The notes under the pieces are model-generated. The model was not told the DNA's origin, made no database searches, and saw only the letters and a program-made list of their open reading frames with translations. A DNA stretch of 64,000 nt from Phycisphaeraceae bacterium (GTDB taxonomy: Bacteria > Planctomycetota > Phycisphaerae > Phycisphaerales > SM1A02). The DNA is taken from the NCBI GenBank assembly GCA_015709595.1, contig CP054178.1:3725205-3789204 (forward strand), in the 5' to 3' direction. This document shows, in pieces, positions 8,616 through 18,410 of the stretch. The position numbers were made by a program, and so were the translations under genes. Position 1 is the stretch's first letter; each line of letters begins with the position of its first letter.

Positions 8616-9227
8616 ATGTCGGGTTCCCATCAAGAGAGCAAGCCAACAGTGTTCGACGCGGCAAAGACGGTTTCTGACACCATCAAGGGGATGGAGAAGC
8701 CCGATCAGGAGCGCGTGCTGCGATGGGTGGCCGAGAGCCTCGGCATCCCGCTATCCGCGAAGACATCCGACGCTCAGCCAGCGCTTCATCACTCATCCGA
8801 AGCCGGAGTACGCACCCCGGAATCGTATGGGGCAACTGTGCGAGCGCAGGACATCCGCTCGTTTGTGCAGGCGAAGCAGCCCAAGAGCGATATGCAGTTC
8901 GCTGCAACCGTCGCTTACTACTACCGCTTCGAGGCACCCACAGAACAACGATGCAACTCGATCACTCCGGAGTTCTTGCAGGAGGCAACCCGTCGGGCTG
9001 GGCGAGATCGGTTGACGAACCCAAGAGCGACTTTGAACAACGCGGTCGCGCAAGGATACCTCGACCGTGCTGACCGAGGTGCGTTCACGATCAACACCGT
9101 CGGCGAGAACTTGGTTGCAATGACACTACCAGGCACCGGCGAGAACGGTGGGGTGTCGGGCCGCGGCTCGCGTAAGAAGCTTGGAAAGAAGGCGGCGAAG
9201 AAGGCCCGCAGGTCGGGCCGCGGCTGA
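8616..9227 (+). CDS. Uncharacterised island protein A with winged-helix-like core and Lys-rich tail
   Basis: A 203-residue protein I cannot assign to a named family. An N-terminal helical part (about 1-70) is followed by a conserved-looking core, 'VQAKQPKSDMQFAATVAYYY' to 'TVGENLVAMTLPG' (about 88-175). The core is laid out like a winged helix, with 'NAVAQGYLDRADRGAFTIN' as the probable wing. The tail (about 184-203) is a basic 'KKLGKKAAKKARRSGRG' stretch, as found on DNA- or RNA-binding proteins. ATG 8616 has an AGGAGG Shine-Dalgarno and a TATAAT box upstream. The next gene starts within 10 bases, so the two are probably co-translated. It is divergent from the endonuclease gene and less GC-rich than housekeeping genes here. 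A defence or regulatory role is inferred from location only. Confidence 0.8.
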   Translation: MSGSHQESKPTVFDAAKTVSDTIKGMEKPDQERVLRWVAESLGIPLSAKTSDAQPALHHSSEAGVRTPESYGATVRAQDIRSFVQAKQPKSDMQFAATVAYYYRFEAPTEQRCNSITPEFLQEATRRAGRDRLTNPRATLNNAVAQGYLDRADRGAFTINTVGENLVAMTLPGTGENGGVSGRGSRKKLGKKAAKKARRSGRG

Positions 9228-9234
9228 GCAACCA

Positions 9235-10038
9235 TTGGACCTGCACGCCCACATCGATGACGCCATCAAAGCCGTGGCTCAGGCCCGCAAGGTAGTCACT
9301 CGGAGCTCTTCCAAACAGGTCACTTCGGCTGAAGAAAGAGACCACTTCCGCACGGTTGCGCAGGTGTGGTTTCAGAAGATCCGCCCAGTCGTCAACTCAT
9401 ACGCCGACGCCGCCATGCTTGAAGCCGTGGATGCACCTCTCAAGAAGGTGTTCGACAGCACCGCAAAGGCAGCAGCACGATCTACCTATAAGTCGTGCCT
9501 CAAGGCTGCCCGAACGGCATTGCTCAAGCTCCGTGAATCGCTGCCCGCTGTCGCACAGCCCGCCGCGTCGATCCAGCCTACCAGTGACGCGCCGCCGAGC
9601 TTCGCATCGCTGGCGTCTGATCCCCGCATGCAGCAGATCATGGAGAGACGCTGGGCCGAATGCGTCTGTTGCCTGCAGGCTGGGGCCAATCTCGCCGCAG
9701 TCGTGATGATGGGTGGTCTGCTCGAGTCGTTGTTTGTGTCGAAGCAGAACCGCCTCACAGACAAGTCGCCGCTCATCAGAGCATCGCGGGCACCGCAGTT
9801 CAAGGGAAAGACGCTTCCTCTACAGGAGTGGACGCTCAACCACTACATTGAGGTCGGTAACGAGCTTGGATGGATTGGGGATGCCGCGAAGCGCGTGGGC
9901 GTTGTCCTTCGTGATTACCGCAACTTCATTCACCCACAGGCCGAATACACGCAGCAAGTCGTACTTGCTGAGCAAGATGCCCGGCTCATGTGGGACGTCA
10001 GCAAGAGCCTCACACGGGAACTTCTCGCAAGCAGGTGA
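9235..10038 (+). CDS. Uncharacterised island protein B, HEPN-like C-terminal domain
   Basis: About 267 residues from TTG 9235 (start uncertain; GTG 9148 inside the previous gene is in frame). The N-terminal half is helical and charged. The C-terminal half contains 'GANLAAVVMMGGLLESLF', a helical core, and 'LRDYRNFIHP', an R-x6-H motif of the kind that ends HEPN ribonuclease domains and occurs in DUF4145-like and abortive-infection proteins. HEPN domains cut RNA in toxin-antitoxin and phage-defence systems; this assignment rests on the motif only. Translational coupling with protein A is likely because only 7 bases separate them. The methylase remnant lies just downstream. Confidence 0.75.
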   Translation: MDLHAHIDDAIKAVAQARKVVTRSSSKQVTSAEERDHFRTVAQVWFQKIRPVVNSYADAAMLEAVDAPLKKVFDSTAKAAARSTYKSCLKAARTALLKLRESLPAVAQPAASIQPTSDAPPSFASLASDPRMQQIMERRWAECVCCLQAGANLAAVVMMGGLLESLFVSKQNRLTDKSPLIRASRAPQFKGKTLPLQEWTLNHYIEVGNELGWIGDAAKRVGVVLRDYRNFIHPQAEYTQQVVLAEQDARLMWDVSKSLTRELLASR

Positions 10039-10092
10039 GATCACTTCGACTACAAACGCTTGAACAGCGTACGACGTTCGGCATGCGTCGTG

Positions 10093-10209
10093 TCATTCCT
10101 CCGAGGTGCCGGAGAACAGGTCGATGACGGAGCGCGCATTGGACGCCCGCCGCACCGCATCGAGGATGGTGGGGATCAGGGTTCGTTTGGAGCCGATGTA
10201 CTTGATCAC
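10093..10209 (-). pseudogene. Truncated second copy of the Dam-class methylase (38 codons)
   Basis: Reading from GTG 10209 this frame encodes the same first 36 residues as the methylase at 6647-7744, up to 'LFSGTS' in SAM motif I, then two foreign codons and a TGA. A GGGGAG Shine-Dalgarno remains upstream. The four nucleotide differences from the intact gene are all synonymous, so this copy came from a methylase that had been under selection before it was broken. It cannot encode an active enzyme. Confidence 0.9.
10102..10209. repeat. Direct repeat copy 2 (108 bp)
   Basis: Second copy of the sequence at 7637-7744, offset by 2465 bases, same orientation, 104 of 108 bases identical. Similarity stops sharply at 10102. 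Together the copies bracket the endonuclease gene and the two-gene pair. Confidence 0.95.
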
Positions 10210-10328
10210 CGCGCGCTCCCCGATGGGCGAGGCGTGCCCTCAAACAGACAGAAACAACAGGTCCGAGAGGAATCGAGTGTACTCTGGGACAGTGTCGGCG
10301 TGCTCCATCGAGAACCACGCGAAGTTGG

Positions 10329-11747
10329 TCAGTCGATCCGCCTCCCCCACGGACCCGTGATCGCCAGCGTCAGACCCGGCGTCTGAATGTTCACGAACAG
10401 CGTCGAGCCATCGGGCGAAAAACACGGGCCGGCCATCTCCGAGTCATTCAGCACGCACTTGGCCACTTCGTAGCACACGCCTTCGGGCGTGATGCCCAGC
10501 AGCCGATCGGTGCCGGGGGAATCCTCGGCGATCACCAGGTCGCCCCAGGGTGCGACGGTCAGGTTGTCGCAGTTCTCCAGCAGCGACTTGTCGTCGGATT
10601 CGATGAACAGTTCCAGACGGCCTGGCTGGTCGTTCTCTTCGGGCGTGCCTTCCACCGGACTGGGCGTGTACTTCCAGATCTGCCCGAGCATCTTCGGCCC
10701 GCCGTTGGTGCAGGCGAAATACACGCCGTCACGCCCCAGCCACATGCCCTCGCCCCGCGCGAAGCACGCCGCCCCGGCGGCGCGGCCGCGCAGACGCAGG
10801 TCATTCTTCGGCGAGTCGATCTCCTCCAGGTCGATCCAGCGCACGGCGTGGGATTCGCCGGGAAAGATCGTCGGTTGGGCGACCGACTCGTCATCGCCGG
10901 GCCAGTTGCGCGTGTCCAGCCCGGGCCGGTCGCGCACCATCAGGGCCTGAAGCCGCCCGCCCTGTCGCAACTCGCCCGGCACGGCGGGGATGAAGCGGTA
11001 GATCAGCCCCTCGTGCTGGTCCTCGGTCTGGTAGATGATGCCGGTGGGCGGATGCACGGCGACCGCCTCGTGCTTGAAGCGGCCCATCGCGATGAGCGGA
11101 ATCGGCTCGGCGAGCGCGATCTCCGCGCTGGCGGGCACCTCGAAGTTGTAGCCGTGGCTCTTCTCGTACGTGCCGTCGGCCTGCTGCTCGGTCTCCTCGC
11201 AGGTGATCCACGATCCCCACGGCGTGGGACCGCCCGCGCAGTTGACCGCCGTGCCGGCCAAACTGAGGGAGTGCCGCTTCAGCGTCTGCGAGCGTGTGTC
11301 GTACACCAGAGTCGTCGTGCCCCCGGCGCAGGGGGTGCGGCCGTAGCCCGCGTCGTACATGCGGCGTCTGTCGAAGGAGGCGAAGAGTTCGTTGCTCCAC
11401 CCGAACGGGCCGTACCGGGGCAGCGCGGCGGGCGCCTCGTGGTTGCGCACGAGAAGCGTCAGCCCGTCCGGGCCGGGGAAGGCGGCCATGCCGTCGTGCG
11501 CGGCGGGCACGTACAGGCCGTCATCCATGCGCTCGCCCGTCTTGGAGAAAACGGAGTACGAGAATCCCTTGGGCAGGTTGAGCACGCCGCGCGGGTCGGC
11601 GATCAGCGGACCGTAGCCGGGCGGGCCTTCCTGCGGGACCAGCCCCTCAATCGACAGGCGCGAGACCAGCGTGCGCAAGCCGGACAGCCCCAGGGCGAGG
11701 GCGGCGGAGTCTCGAAGAAGTTGGCGGCGGGAGAAGTGTCGCTGCAT
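10329..11747 (-). CDS. PhoX-family alkaline phosphatase (DUF839), Tat-exported
   Basis: A 472-residue protein starting 'MQRHFSRRQLLRDSAALALG', a twin-arginine signal with the two arginines at 8-9, so it is exported folded. The body matches the PhoX/DUF839 family: 'GVLNLPKGFSYSVFSKTGE', 'LLVRNHE', 'GGTTTLVYD', 'CAGGPTPWGSWITCEET', 'GRFKHEAVAV' and 'CDNLTVAPWGDLVIAED'. PhoX enzymes release phosphate from organic phosphate esters in the periplasm using calcium and iron. The start at 11747 is chosen for the Tat signal; no clear Shine-Dalgarno is seen. It stands alone, divergent from the heat-shock operon. Confidence 0.9.
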   Translation of the reverse strand: MQRHFSRRQLLRDSAALALGLSGLRTLVSRLSIEGLVPQEGPPGYGPLIADPRGVLNLPKGFSYSVFSKTGERMDDGLYVPAAHDGMAAFPGPDGLTLLVRNHEAPAALPRYGPFGWSNELFASFDRRRMYDAGYGRTPCAGGTTTLVYDTRSQTLKRHSLSLAGTAVNCAGGPTPWGSWITCEETEQQADGTYEKSHGYNFEVPASAEIALAEPIPLIAMGRFKHEAVAVHPPTGIIYQTEDQHEGLIYRFIPAVPGELRQGGRLQALMVRDRPGLDTRNWPGDDESVAQPTIFPGESHAVRWIDLEEIDSPKNDLRLRGRAAGAACFARGEGMWLGRDGVYFACTNGGPKMLGQIWKYTPSPVEGTPEENDQPGRLELFIESDDKSLLENCDNLTVAPWGDLVIAEDSPGTDRLLGITPEGVCYEVAKCVLNDSEMAGPCFSPDGSTLFVNIQTPGLTLAITGPWGRRID

Positions 11748-11945
11748 GGATCGTTGACCATTTCTCGACCGTCGCAGTGTATTCGATCGAGATAACCCGC
11801 GCGCCGTCATGGGGTGTGGAATCCGGAAGCATTGCGTTCAGGGCGCCCCCTGTTCCGATTGCCATTTTGGCAGCCGTCGCGTCGAACGCCGGGGATTTCG
11901 ACAGCGCGAACCCGCACCGCCGCCTTGTCGTAGCGAACCTGGAAC

Positions 11946-11969
11946 TGGCACGATCCTTGCATCGTGCCA
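11946..11969 (+). promoter_or_regulatory. Sigma-54-like promoter inside a perfect palindrome
   Basis: TGGCACG then TTGCAT (11946-11962) match the sigma-54 -24/-12 consensus, with exactly 10 bases between the GG and the GC. The same bases form a perfect inverted repeat with 9-bp arms (11946-11954 and 11961-11969) and a 6-base centre. It lies 95 bases before the first Hsp20 start. It may be a sigma-54 promoter, an operator, or both. Confidence 0.6.
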
Positions 11970-12040
11970 TTCGTCGGAACCCGGATCGTATCCGGGGCCA
12001 ATTTCATCGTTCGTTGAACAGATCGAAAGGAGGATGCACG

Positions 12041-12499
12041 ATGTTCGTTCGAACGCTGATGAACGGCACTTCATTCGACGCGCTGGCCCATGAGATGGAC
12101 CGGCTCTTCGACCGGCTGACTTCGTGGCAGCAGGACATGGCGGCGCCGGTGTTCGCCCCGTCGCAGGCCTATCCCGCCCTGAACGTGTGGGAGGACGAGT
12201 CGAAGATCCACGTCGAAGCCGAAGTTCCCGGCCTGTCGATCGATCAGGTGGACATCTCGGCGACGGCGGAGGAGCTGACCATCCGCGGCGCGCATCGGTT
12301 CGAGATTCCCGAGGATGGTACGGCGCTGCGTCGTGAGCGCCCGGTCGGTGAGTTCAGCCGCACCATTTCGCTGCCGACGCCCGTCAACGTGGACAGCGTG
12401 GAGGCCACGCTGCGCGACGGGGTGCTCATGATCTCGCTGCCCAAGGCCGAGCCGTACCAGACCCGGCGCATCGAGGTGAAGGCCCTGCCCGCCTCGTGA
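12041..12499 (+). CDS. Hsp20/alpha-crystallin small heat-shock protein 1
   Basis: A 152-residue small heat-shock protein, an ATP-independent holdase for unfolding proteins. The alpha-crystallin domain covers about 45-145, from 'PALNVWEDESKIHVEAEVPG' to 'LRDGVLMISLPKAE', and contains the 'GEFSRTISLP' strand. The C-terminus ends 'RRIEVKAL', which serves as the IxI-type tail. The start is set by a GAAAGGAGG Shine-Dalgarno. First gene of a likely operon with a second Hsp20 and HtrA; the sigma-54-like promoter lies upstream. Confidence 0.93.
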   Translation: MFVRTLMNGTSFDALAHEMDRLFDRLTSWQQDMAAPVFAPSQAYPALNVWEDESKIHVEAEVPGLSIDQVDISATAEELTIRGAHRFEIPEDGTALRRERPVGEFSRTISLPTPVNVDSVEATLRDGVLMISLPKAEPYQTRRIEVKALPAS

Positions 12500-12572
12500 C
12501 CGGGCGGCTCGCGCCTGGACGCGGCACACGTCATTCATTCGCCTGACGACACGACTGAAAGGAGCGTGCGAT

Positions 12573-12980
12573 ATGACCACCACGGCCAACGCCATTCAGA
12601 CCAGTCCATGCACCGCCCCCGCGAGGAACGGCGCCGATTCGAACTCCGCGACGTGGACGTACCGTCCCCGGGTGGACATCGTTGATCGACCGGAGGAGGT
12701 CGTGATCTTCGCCGACCTGCCCGGCTGCACCCGCGAGAGCATCCAGGTGGGCGTCGAGCGGGGCGTGCTGACCATCGACGCCGCCGTGCCCGCGCGTACC
12801 CCGAAGAGCTCCCGCTGGATGCGACAGGAGTACGGGGTGGGCAACTTCCACCGACGCTTCGGGCTCGACGACACCATCGATGCCTCCAAGGCCTCGGCCG
12901 ATTACCGCAACGGCGTCCTCGCCGTGCGGCTGCCCAAGACCGGCGCCGCCGTGCGACGCACGATCAAGGTGAAGGGCTGA
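12573..12980 (+). CDS. Hsp20/alpha-crystallin small heat-shock protein 2
   Basis: A 135-residue second small heat-shock protein. The alpha-crystallin domain runs from 'YRPRVDIVDRPEEVVIFADL' to 'YRNGVLAVRLPKTG', with 'GNFHRRFGLDD' inside. The end, 'RRTIKVKG', is an IxV-like tail. It is diverged from the copy upstream rather than a recent duplicate, which suggests mixed oligomers or different clients. AAAGGAG precedes the ATG. It lies 73 bases after the first gene, with HtrA 76 bases further on. Confidence 0.92.
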   Translation: MTTTANAIQTSPCTAPARNGADSNSATWTYRPRVDIVDRPEEVVIFADLPGCTRESIQVGVERGVLTIDAAVPARTPKSSRWMRQEYGVGNFHRRFGLDDTIDASKASADYRNGVLAVRLPKTGAAVRRTIKVKG

Positions 12981-13056
12981 GTGCATCCCATCCACCGGCG
13001 GCGGTGCGGCCCGCTCCCCATGCGGGCCGCGCCGCGCCGTTTGAGGAGAAACCACC

Positions 13057-14577
<1,521 letters not shown>

Positions 14578-14622
14578 GCGGCAACCGACCGCGCCGATCC
14601 GATCGCGTCGAAGCATCGCACA

Positions 14623-14668
14623 CCGGCCGCGAGTCGAGTCCTACACAGTCGACTCGCGGCCGGGTTTC
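14623..14668 (+). terminator. Hairpin terminator after the htrA operon
   Basis: A perfect 15-bp stem (14623-14637 pairing with 14649-14663) with an 11-base loop, followed by GTTTC. The U-tract is short, but the position just after htrA and between convergent genes fits termination in either direction. Confidence 0.75.
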
Positions 14669-14683
14669 ACACGCGCCGCCTCG

Positions 14684-14992
14684 TCACCGATCCGTCACCG
14701 TCGCCACCGCCGTGGTCGGCGCGGCGGGTCGGGCGGGCGAAGCGCGATCGAAGCCGAAGGCGATGCTCACCTCGTCCTGACGGTTGGGCGATGGCTCCAG
14801 TCGATGGGTTCGATGCTCGGTGTAATGCCGGCGTCCCGGCGACATCACGCACCCGCTCGCCACGCCCATGACGATCCCCAGCGCCACGCCCAGCGTGACC
14901 ATGAATCGCGGCCTGGATGGCCGCGCGATAGCCGCACCGTCGGCATGGCTCGTGTTACACCGCGGTCGGGTTGGAAGCGGTTCGTCCGGCAT
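14684..14992 (-). CDS. Small putative membrane-anchored or lipoprotein
   Basis: A 102-residue frame with a hydrophobic segment at about 31-47 ending 'VASGC', a possible lipobox with Cys48, or a single membrane anchor. The part after it is polar and ends in a Pro/Ala/Thr-rich tail. The N-terminal 30 residues before the hydrophobic stretch are long for a lipoprotein signal. No family is recognised. It lies between the htrA terminator and the EEP-family gene. The coding call rests on length and this signal-like feature only. Confidence 0.4.
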   Translation of the reverse strand: MPDEPLPTRPRCNTSHADGAAIARPSRPRFMVTLGVALGIVMGVASGCVMSPGRRHYTEHRTHRLEPSPNRQDEVSIAFGFDRASPARPAAPTTAVATVTDR

Positions 14993-15176
14993 GGTCGCGC
15001 CGCCGCGCCTCCACGGCCACCCGATGATCAAGCATGTCAAACACGCCGCACGGGACGAAGCAGGGCGCTCGATTCCCGCCTGTTCAGGCCATTGCATTCG
15101 TCACACCACCCGGCATGGCCCGCAACCCATGTGATTACCGGGCTGACCCGCCGGCGGCGGCCCGGTACGATCGTTC

Positions 15177-16274
15177 ATGCCCTCCAAGCACCCATCCGCC
15201 CACCCATCCGCCGGTCTGCTGGCGCGTTTCATCGTCGCGGTCGCGATGCTCTGCGGCCTTTCCGTCGCGCCGTGGTCACGGGGCCAGGAACCGCCGTCCA
15301 CCGCATCGGTCACGGAGCCAGCGCCTCCGGACGACATCACGTTCGGACTGCGCGAACCCAGGCCGCGCACCCCGGGCGCCATCCGCATCGCCACCTACAA
15401 CGTCGAGAATCTTTTTGATCACGTGGACGACCCGGACCTGTCGGGTGAGTTCGACGACAAGGATCTGGGAATCACGCCGGAGCGCGCCAAGGCCGTGGCC
15501 GACGTGATCCGCCGCCTCGATGCGGACGTGATCGCGCTGGTGGAGATCGAGTCGCTCGACGCCCTGCGCTGGTTCCGCGACACGTATCTGGCGGACATGG
15601 GCTACGAGCACGCGGCGGCCATCGACGTGGGCTATTACCGGGGCGTGGAGCAGGGCGTCCTCAGCCGCTTCGAGATCGTCTCGGCCAAGGTCTGGCCCAA
15701 CGCGCCATTGGACGACCTCGAGCGCCCCGGACTGGGCTGGACGCCCATGCCCCGCGTCATCGATCCCTCGGAGATGACCATTCAGCGCAGCCCGATCATG
15801 GTGGAGATCCGCACGTCGGGCGGATACGAGTTCACCATGTTCGTCGTTCACCACAAGGCGGGCAACTTCGCCTGGAAGCGCGAACTGGAGGCGCTGCGAA
15901 TCGTGGAGTGGCTCCGGCGCGAGGAGGCCCGCGATCCGTCACGGAACATCATGGTGCTGGGGGACTTCAACGCCGCCCCGTGGGACAAGTCGCTCCGCGT
16001 GTACCTCGAGGCGGGGCTGGTGGACGTGCTGGCCCACCGCGCCACACGGGGCGACGAATCGCTGCAGCACAAGACTCACCGCACCGATCGAGTGCTGGAT
16101 TACATCCTGCTCAACAGCGCGGCGCTGCGCGAATACGTGGTGGGCAGCGCCCACGTGGTGGGCACCTACAACCCGCCGCCCACCTGGAACTGGCGCACCG
16201 ACCCCCACCCGCCGGGGTATGCGGCCGATCACTATCCGGTCGTGATCGACATGGTTGGTCAGGATCGGAAGTAG
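15177..16274 (+). CDS. Exported endonuclease/exonuclease/phosphatase (EEP) family protein
   Basis: A 365-residue protein with a signal peptide (about 1-37) and an EEP fold. Motifs in order are 'RIATYNVENLFD', 'DVIALVEIES', 'FVVHHKAG', 'NIMVLGDFNAAPWD' (metal-binding Asp and Asn), 'DRVLDYILLN' and the final 'ADHYPVVIDM' with the catalytic Asp-His. The family includes nucleases, sphingomyelinases and inositol phosphatases; the secreted form could be a nuclease or a phosphodiesterase, and the substrate is unknown. TACGAT (15166-15171) lies 5 bases before the ATG with no Shine-Dalgarno, suggesting a leaderless transcript. Confidence 0.88.
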   Translation: MPSKHPSAHPSAGLLARFIVAVAMLCGLSVAPWSRGQEPPSTASVTEPAPPDDITFGLREPRPRTPGAIRIATYNVENLFDHVDDPDLSGEFDDKDLGITPERAKAVADVIRRLDADVIALVEIESLDALRWFRDTYLADMGYEHAAAIDVGYYRGVEQGVLSRFEIVSAKVWPNAPLDDLERPGLGWTPMPRVIDPSEMTIQRSPIMVEIRTSGGYEFTMFVVHHKAGNFAWKRELEALRIVEWLRREEARDPSRNIMVLGDFNAAPWDKSLRVYLEAGLVDVLAHRATRGDESLQHKTHRTDRVLDYILLNSAALREYVVGSAHVVGTYNPPPTWNWRTDPHPPGYAADHYPVVIDMVGQDRK

Positions 16275-16396
16275 CTGCCGCAACATCTGGTAGGATGAAG
16301 ACGGCGGTCGACCGCGCCGGAGTGGTCGGCGCGCCCCTCGATCCGCTGCCTGCGGAAGCAACTTCAGGTGTGATTCGACTCGACCGAGACACCCCC

Positions 16397-18166
16397 ATGA
16401 CCCACTCCCCCACTACCGTACCCGCGGCGTCGTCCACTCCCACGCGCCGTGAGTTCCTCGTCGCGGGCGGCTCCGTCATCGCCGCGGCGGCCGCGGGCGC
16501 GCCCGCTGGAGGGGCGTTGTCGCCTCGCGCGATCGAGGCCGCCGCCTCCCCCATGACGCAGGACCCGCCTGATCAGGCCACGGGCCGGCCCGCCATCACG
16601 CGCGAGACAATCGTCGAGGCGGAAAAACTCGCGGGCGTGGAATACACCGACGCCGAGCGAGAGATGATCCTGCGGGGCATCGGGCGCGACGTGGCGGGGT
16701 ACATCCGCCGCCGGCAGACGCCCCTGCCCAACGACCTCGCCCCCGCCACCACGTTCGACCCGCGTCTGCCCGGCGTGTCGTACGACCGCGGGCTGGCCCG
16801 GCTGGTGCGTTCGCCCGACGACGCGGGTCACCCCCCCACCAGCGGTGAAAACATCGCCTACGCCCCGGTCACGAAACTCTCGCGCTGGATCGAACGCCGC
16901 GAACTGACCAGCGAGAAGCTCACGCGCATCTACCTGCACCGGCTCAGGGAGATCGGGCCGAAACTTCAGTGCGTGGTGACGCTGATGGAGGACGCCGCGC
17001 TCGCGCAGGCCAGGCAGGCCGACGCGGAAATCGCCGCGGGCAAGTATCGCGGTCCGCTGCACGGCATTCCGTGGGGCGCGAAGGACTTGCTCGACACCAG
17101 GGGGGTGCCCACCACGTGGGGCGCTGAGCCGTACAAGGACCGCGTGCCAGACGCGGACGCCGCGGTGGTGCGGATGCTCCATGACGCCGGCGCGGTGCTG
17201 GTCGCCAAGCTCACGCTCGGCGCGCTGGCGTACGGCGACATCTGGCACGGCGGGCGCACCAACAACCCGTGGAACCTGGAGCAGGGCTCCAGCGGCTCCA
17301 GCGCTGGCTCGGCGTCCGCCACCGCGGCGGGGCTGGTCGGCTTCTCCATCGGCACCGAGACGCTGGGCTCGATCGTCTCGCCCTCCATGCGCTGCGGCAC
17401 AACGGGGCTGCGCCCCACGTTCGGAAGGGTGCCGCGCACCGGCGCGATGGCCCTGTGCTGGTCGCTGGACAAGATCGGGCCGATCTGCCGCACTGTGGAG
17501 GATTGCGCCCTGGTGCTGGACGCCATCAACGGGTTCGATGCGGGCGATGCATCATCCCTCGCCATGCCGTACTCCTTCGACGCAACCCGGCCAATCAAGG
17601 GGCTGCGCGTGGGCTGCGACATGCGCTGGTTCGAGGGTCAGCGCGTGCAGCCGCTGGATCGTCGCATGCTGGAGATCGCGCGCGAACTGGGGCTGGAGAT
17701 CGTGGATGTGAAGTTGCCGGAACTGCCCTACGGTGCGCTGCGGACGATTCTCACCGTCGAGGCGGCCAGCGCGTTCGAGGAACTGACGCTGAGCAACCGC
17801 GACGATGAGCTGACGTGGCAGGCCCCGCAGGCGTGGCCCAACACCTTCCGCCAGGCGCGGTTCATCCCCGCCATCGAACTGGTGCAGGCGGATCGTCTGC
17901 GCCGCAAGGTCATGCAGGTCATGCACGACCTGTGGGAGACAAACCGGCTCGACGCCATGATCGGCCCCAGTTTCGCGGGCGACATGCTGCTGATCACCAA
18001 CAACACGGGCCACCCGTCATTGACGATCCGTTCGGGCTTCTACGACAACGGCACGCCCCACGGGTTCACGATCTGGGGGCGGCTGTTCGACGAGGGGACC
18101 ATCTGCTCGATCGGCATGGCGCTGGAGCGCGAGTTGGGCGTGTGGGACAAGCGGCCGGGGGTGTAA
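16397..18166 (+). CDS. Amidase-signature family hydrolase, Tat-exported
   Basis: A 589-residue protein with a twin-arginine signal ('TRREFLVAGGS', about 16-26) and an amidase-signature domain from about 155. The Ser-Ser-Lys triad is visible: Lys229 in 'GIPWGAKDLLD', the cis-serine in 'GSSGSSAGSASA' (297-308) and nucleophile Ser325 in 'TETLGSI'. These enzymes hydrolyse amide bonds; export suggests an external or periplasmic amide. The start at 16397 is chosen for the signal peptide. About 100 residues between signal and domain are not recognised. It stands alone after the EEP gene. Confidence 0.9.
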   Translation: MTHSPTTVPAASSTPTRREFLVAGGSVIAAAAAGAPAGGALSPRAIEAAASPMTQDPPDQATGRPAITRETIVEAEKLAGVEYTDAEREMILRGIGRDVAGYIRRRQTPLPNDLAPATTFDPRLPGVSYDRGLARLVRSPDDAGHPPTSGENIAYAPVTKLSRWIERRELTSEKLTRIYLHRLREIGPKLQCVVTLMEDAALAQARQADAEIAAGKYRGPLHGIPWGAKDLLDTRGVPTTWGAEPYKDRVPDADAAVVRMLHDAGAVLVAKLTLGALAYGDIWHGGRTNNPWNLEQGSSGSSAGSASATAAGLVGFSIGTETLGSIVSPSMRCGTTGLRPTFGRVPRTGAMALCWSLDKIGPICRTVEDCALVLDAINGFDAGDASSLAMPYSFDATRPIKGLRVGCDMRWFEGQRVQPLDRRMLEIARELGLEIVDVKLPELPYGALRTILTVEAASAFEELTLSNRDDELTWQAPQAWPNTFRQARFIPAIELVQADRLRRKVMQVMHDLWETNRLDAMIGPSFAGDMLLITNNTGHPSLTIRSGFYDNGTPHGFTIWGRLFDEGTICSIGMALERELGVWDKRPGV

Positions 18167-18182
18167 TGAGGTTCGTCCACGT

Positions 18183-18280
18183 GTGCCACGGCTCTATGAG
18201 CCGTGCGCCATCTCGGGTGCCACGACTCTGTGAGCCGTGCGCCATCTCGGGTGCCACGGCTCTGTGAGCCGTGCGCACTC
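18183..18280. repeat. Three-copy 34-bp hairpin repeat
   Basis: Units at 18183-18216, 18217-18250 and a partial one at 18251-18280 are nearly identical. Each holds an inverted repeat CACGGCTC-TGT-GAGCCGTG (8-bp stem, 3-base loop). It lies between the ends of the amidase and metH genes and may help terminate both. It is not a CRISPR array: there are no unique spacers. Confidence 0.9.
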
Positions 18281-18410
18281 ACCCAGGCGCTGTTCACAGG
18301 CATCTCAAAGAATTGCGGTCACGCCACGACATGATCGCTTGGGTTATCCTCGCCGTTCTCGTGTGCTCGCACGGTCGGCACGGAAGTGGCCCGCGGCGTG
18401 CGGACCACGA

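Noticed and set aside
18183-18280. Possible CRISPR-like array of 34-bp units
   Set aside because: Only three units directly abutting with no spacers, each a hairpin; no cas genes nearby.
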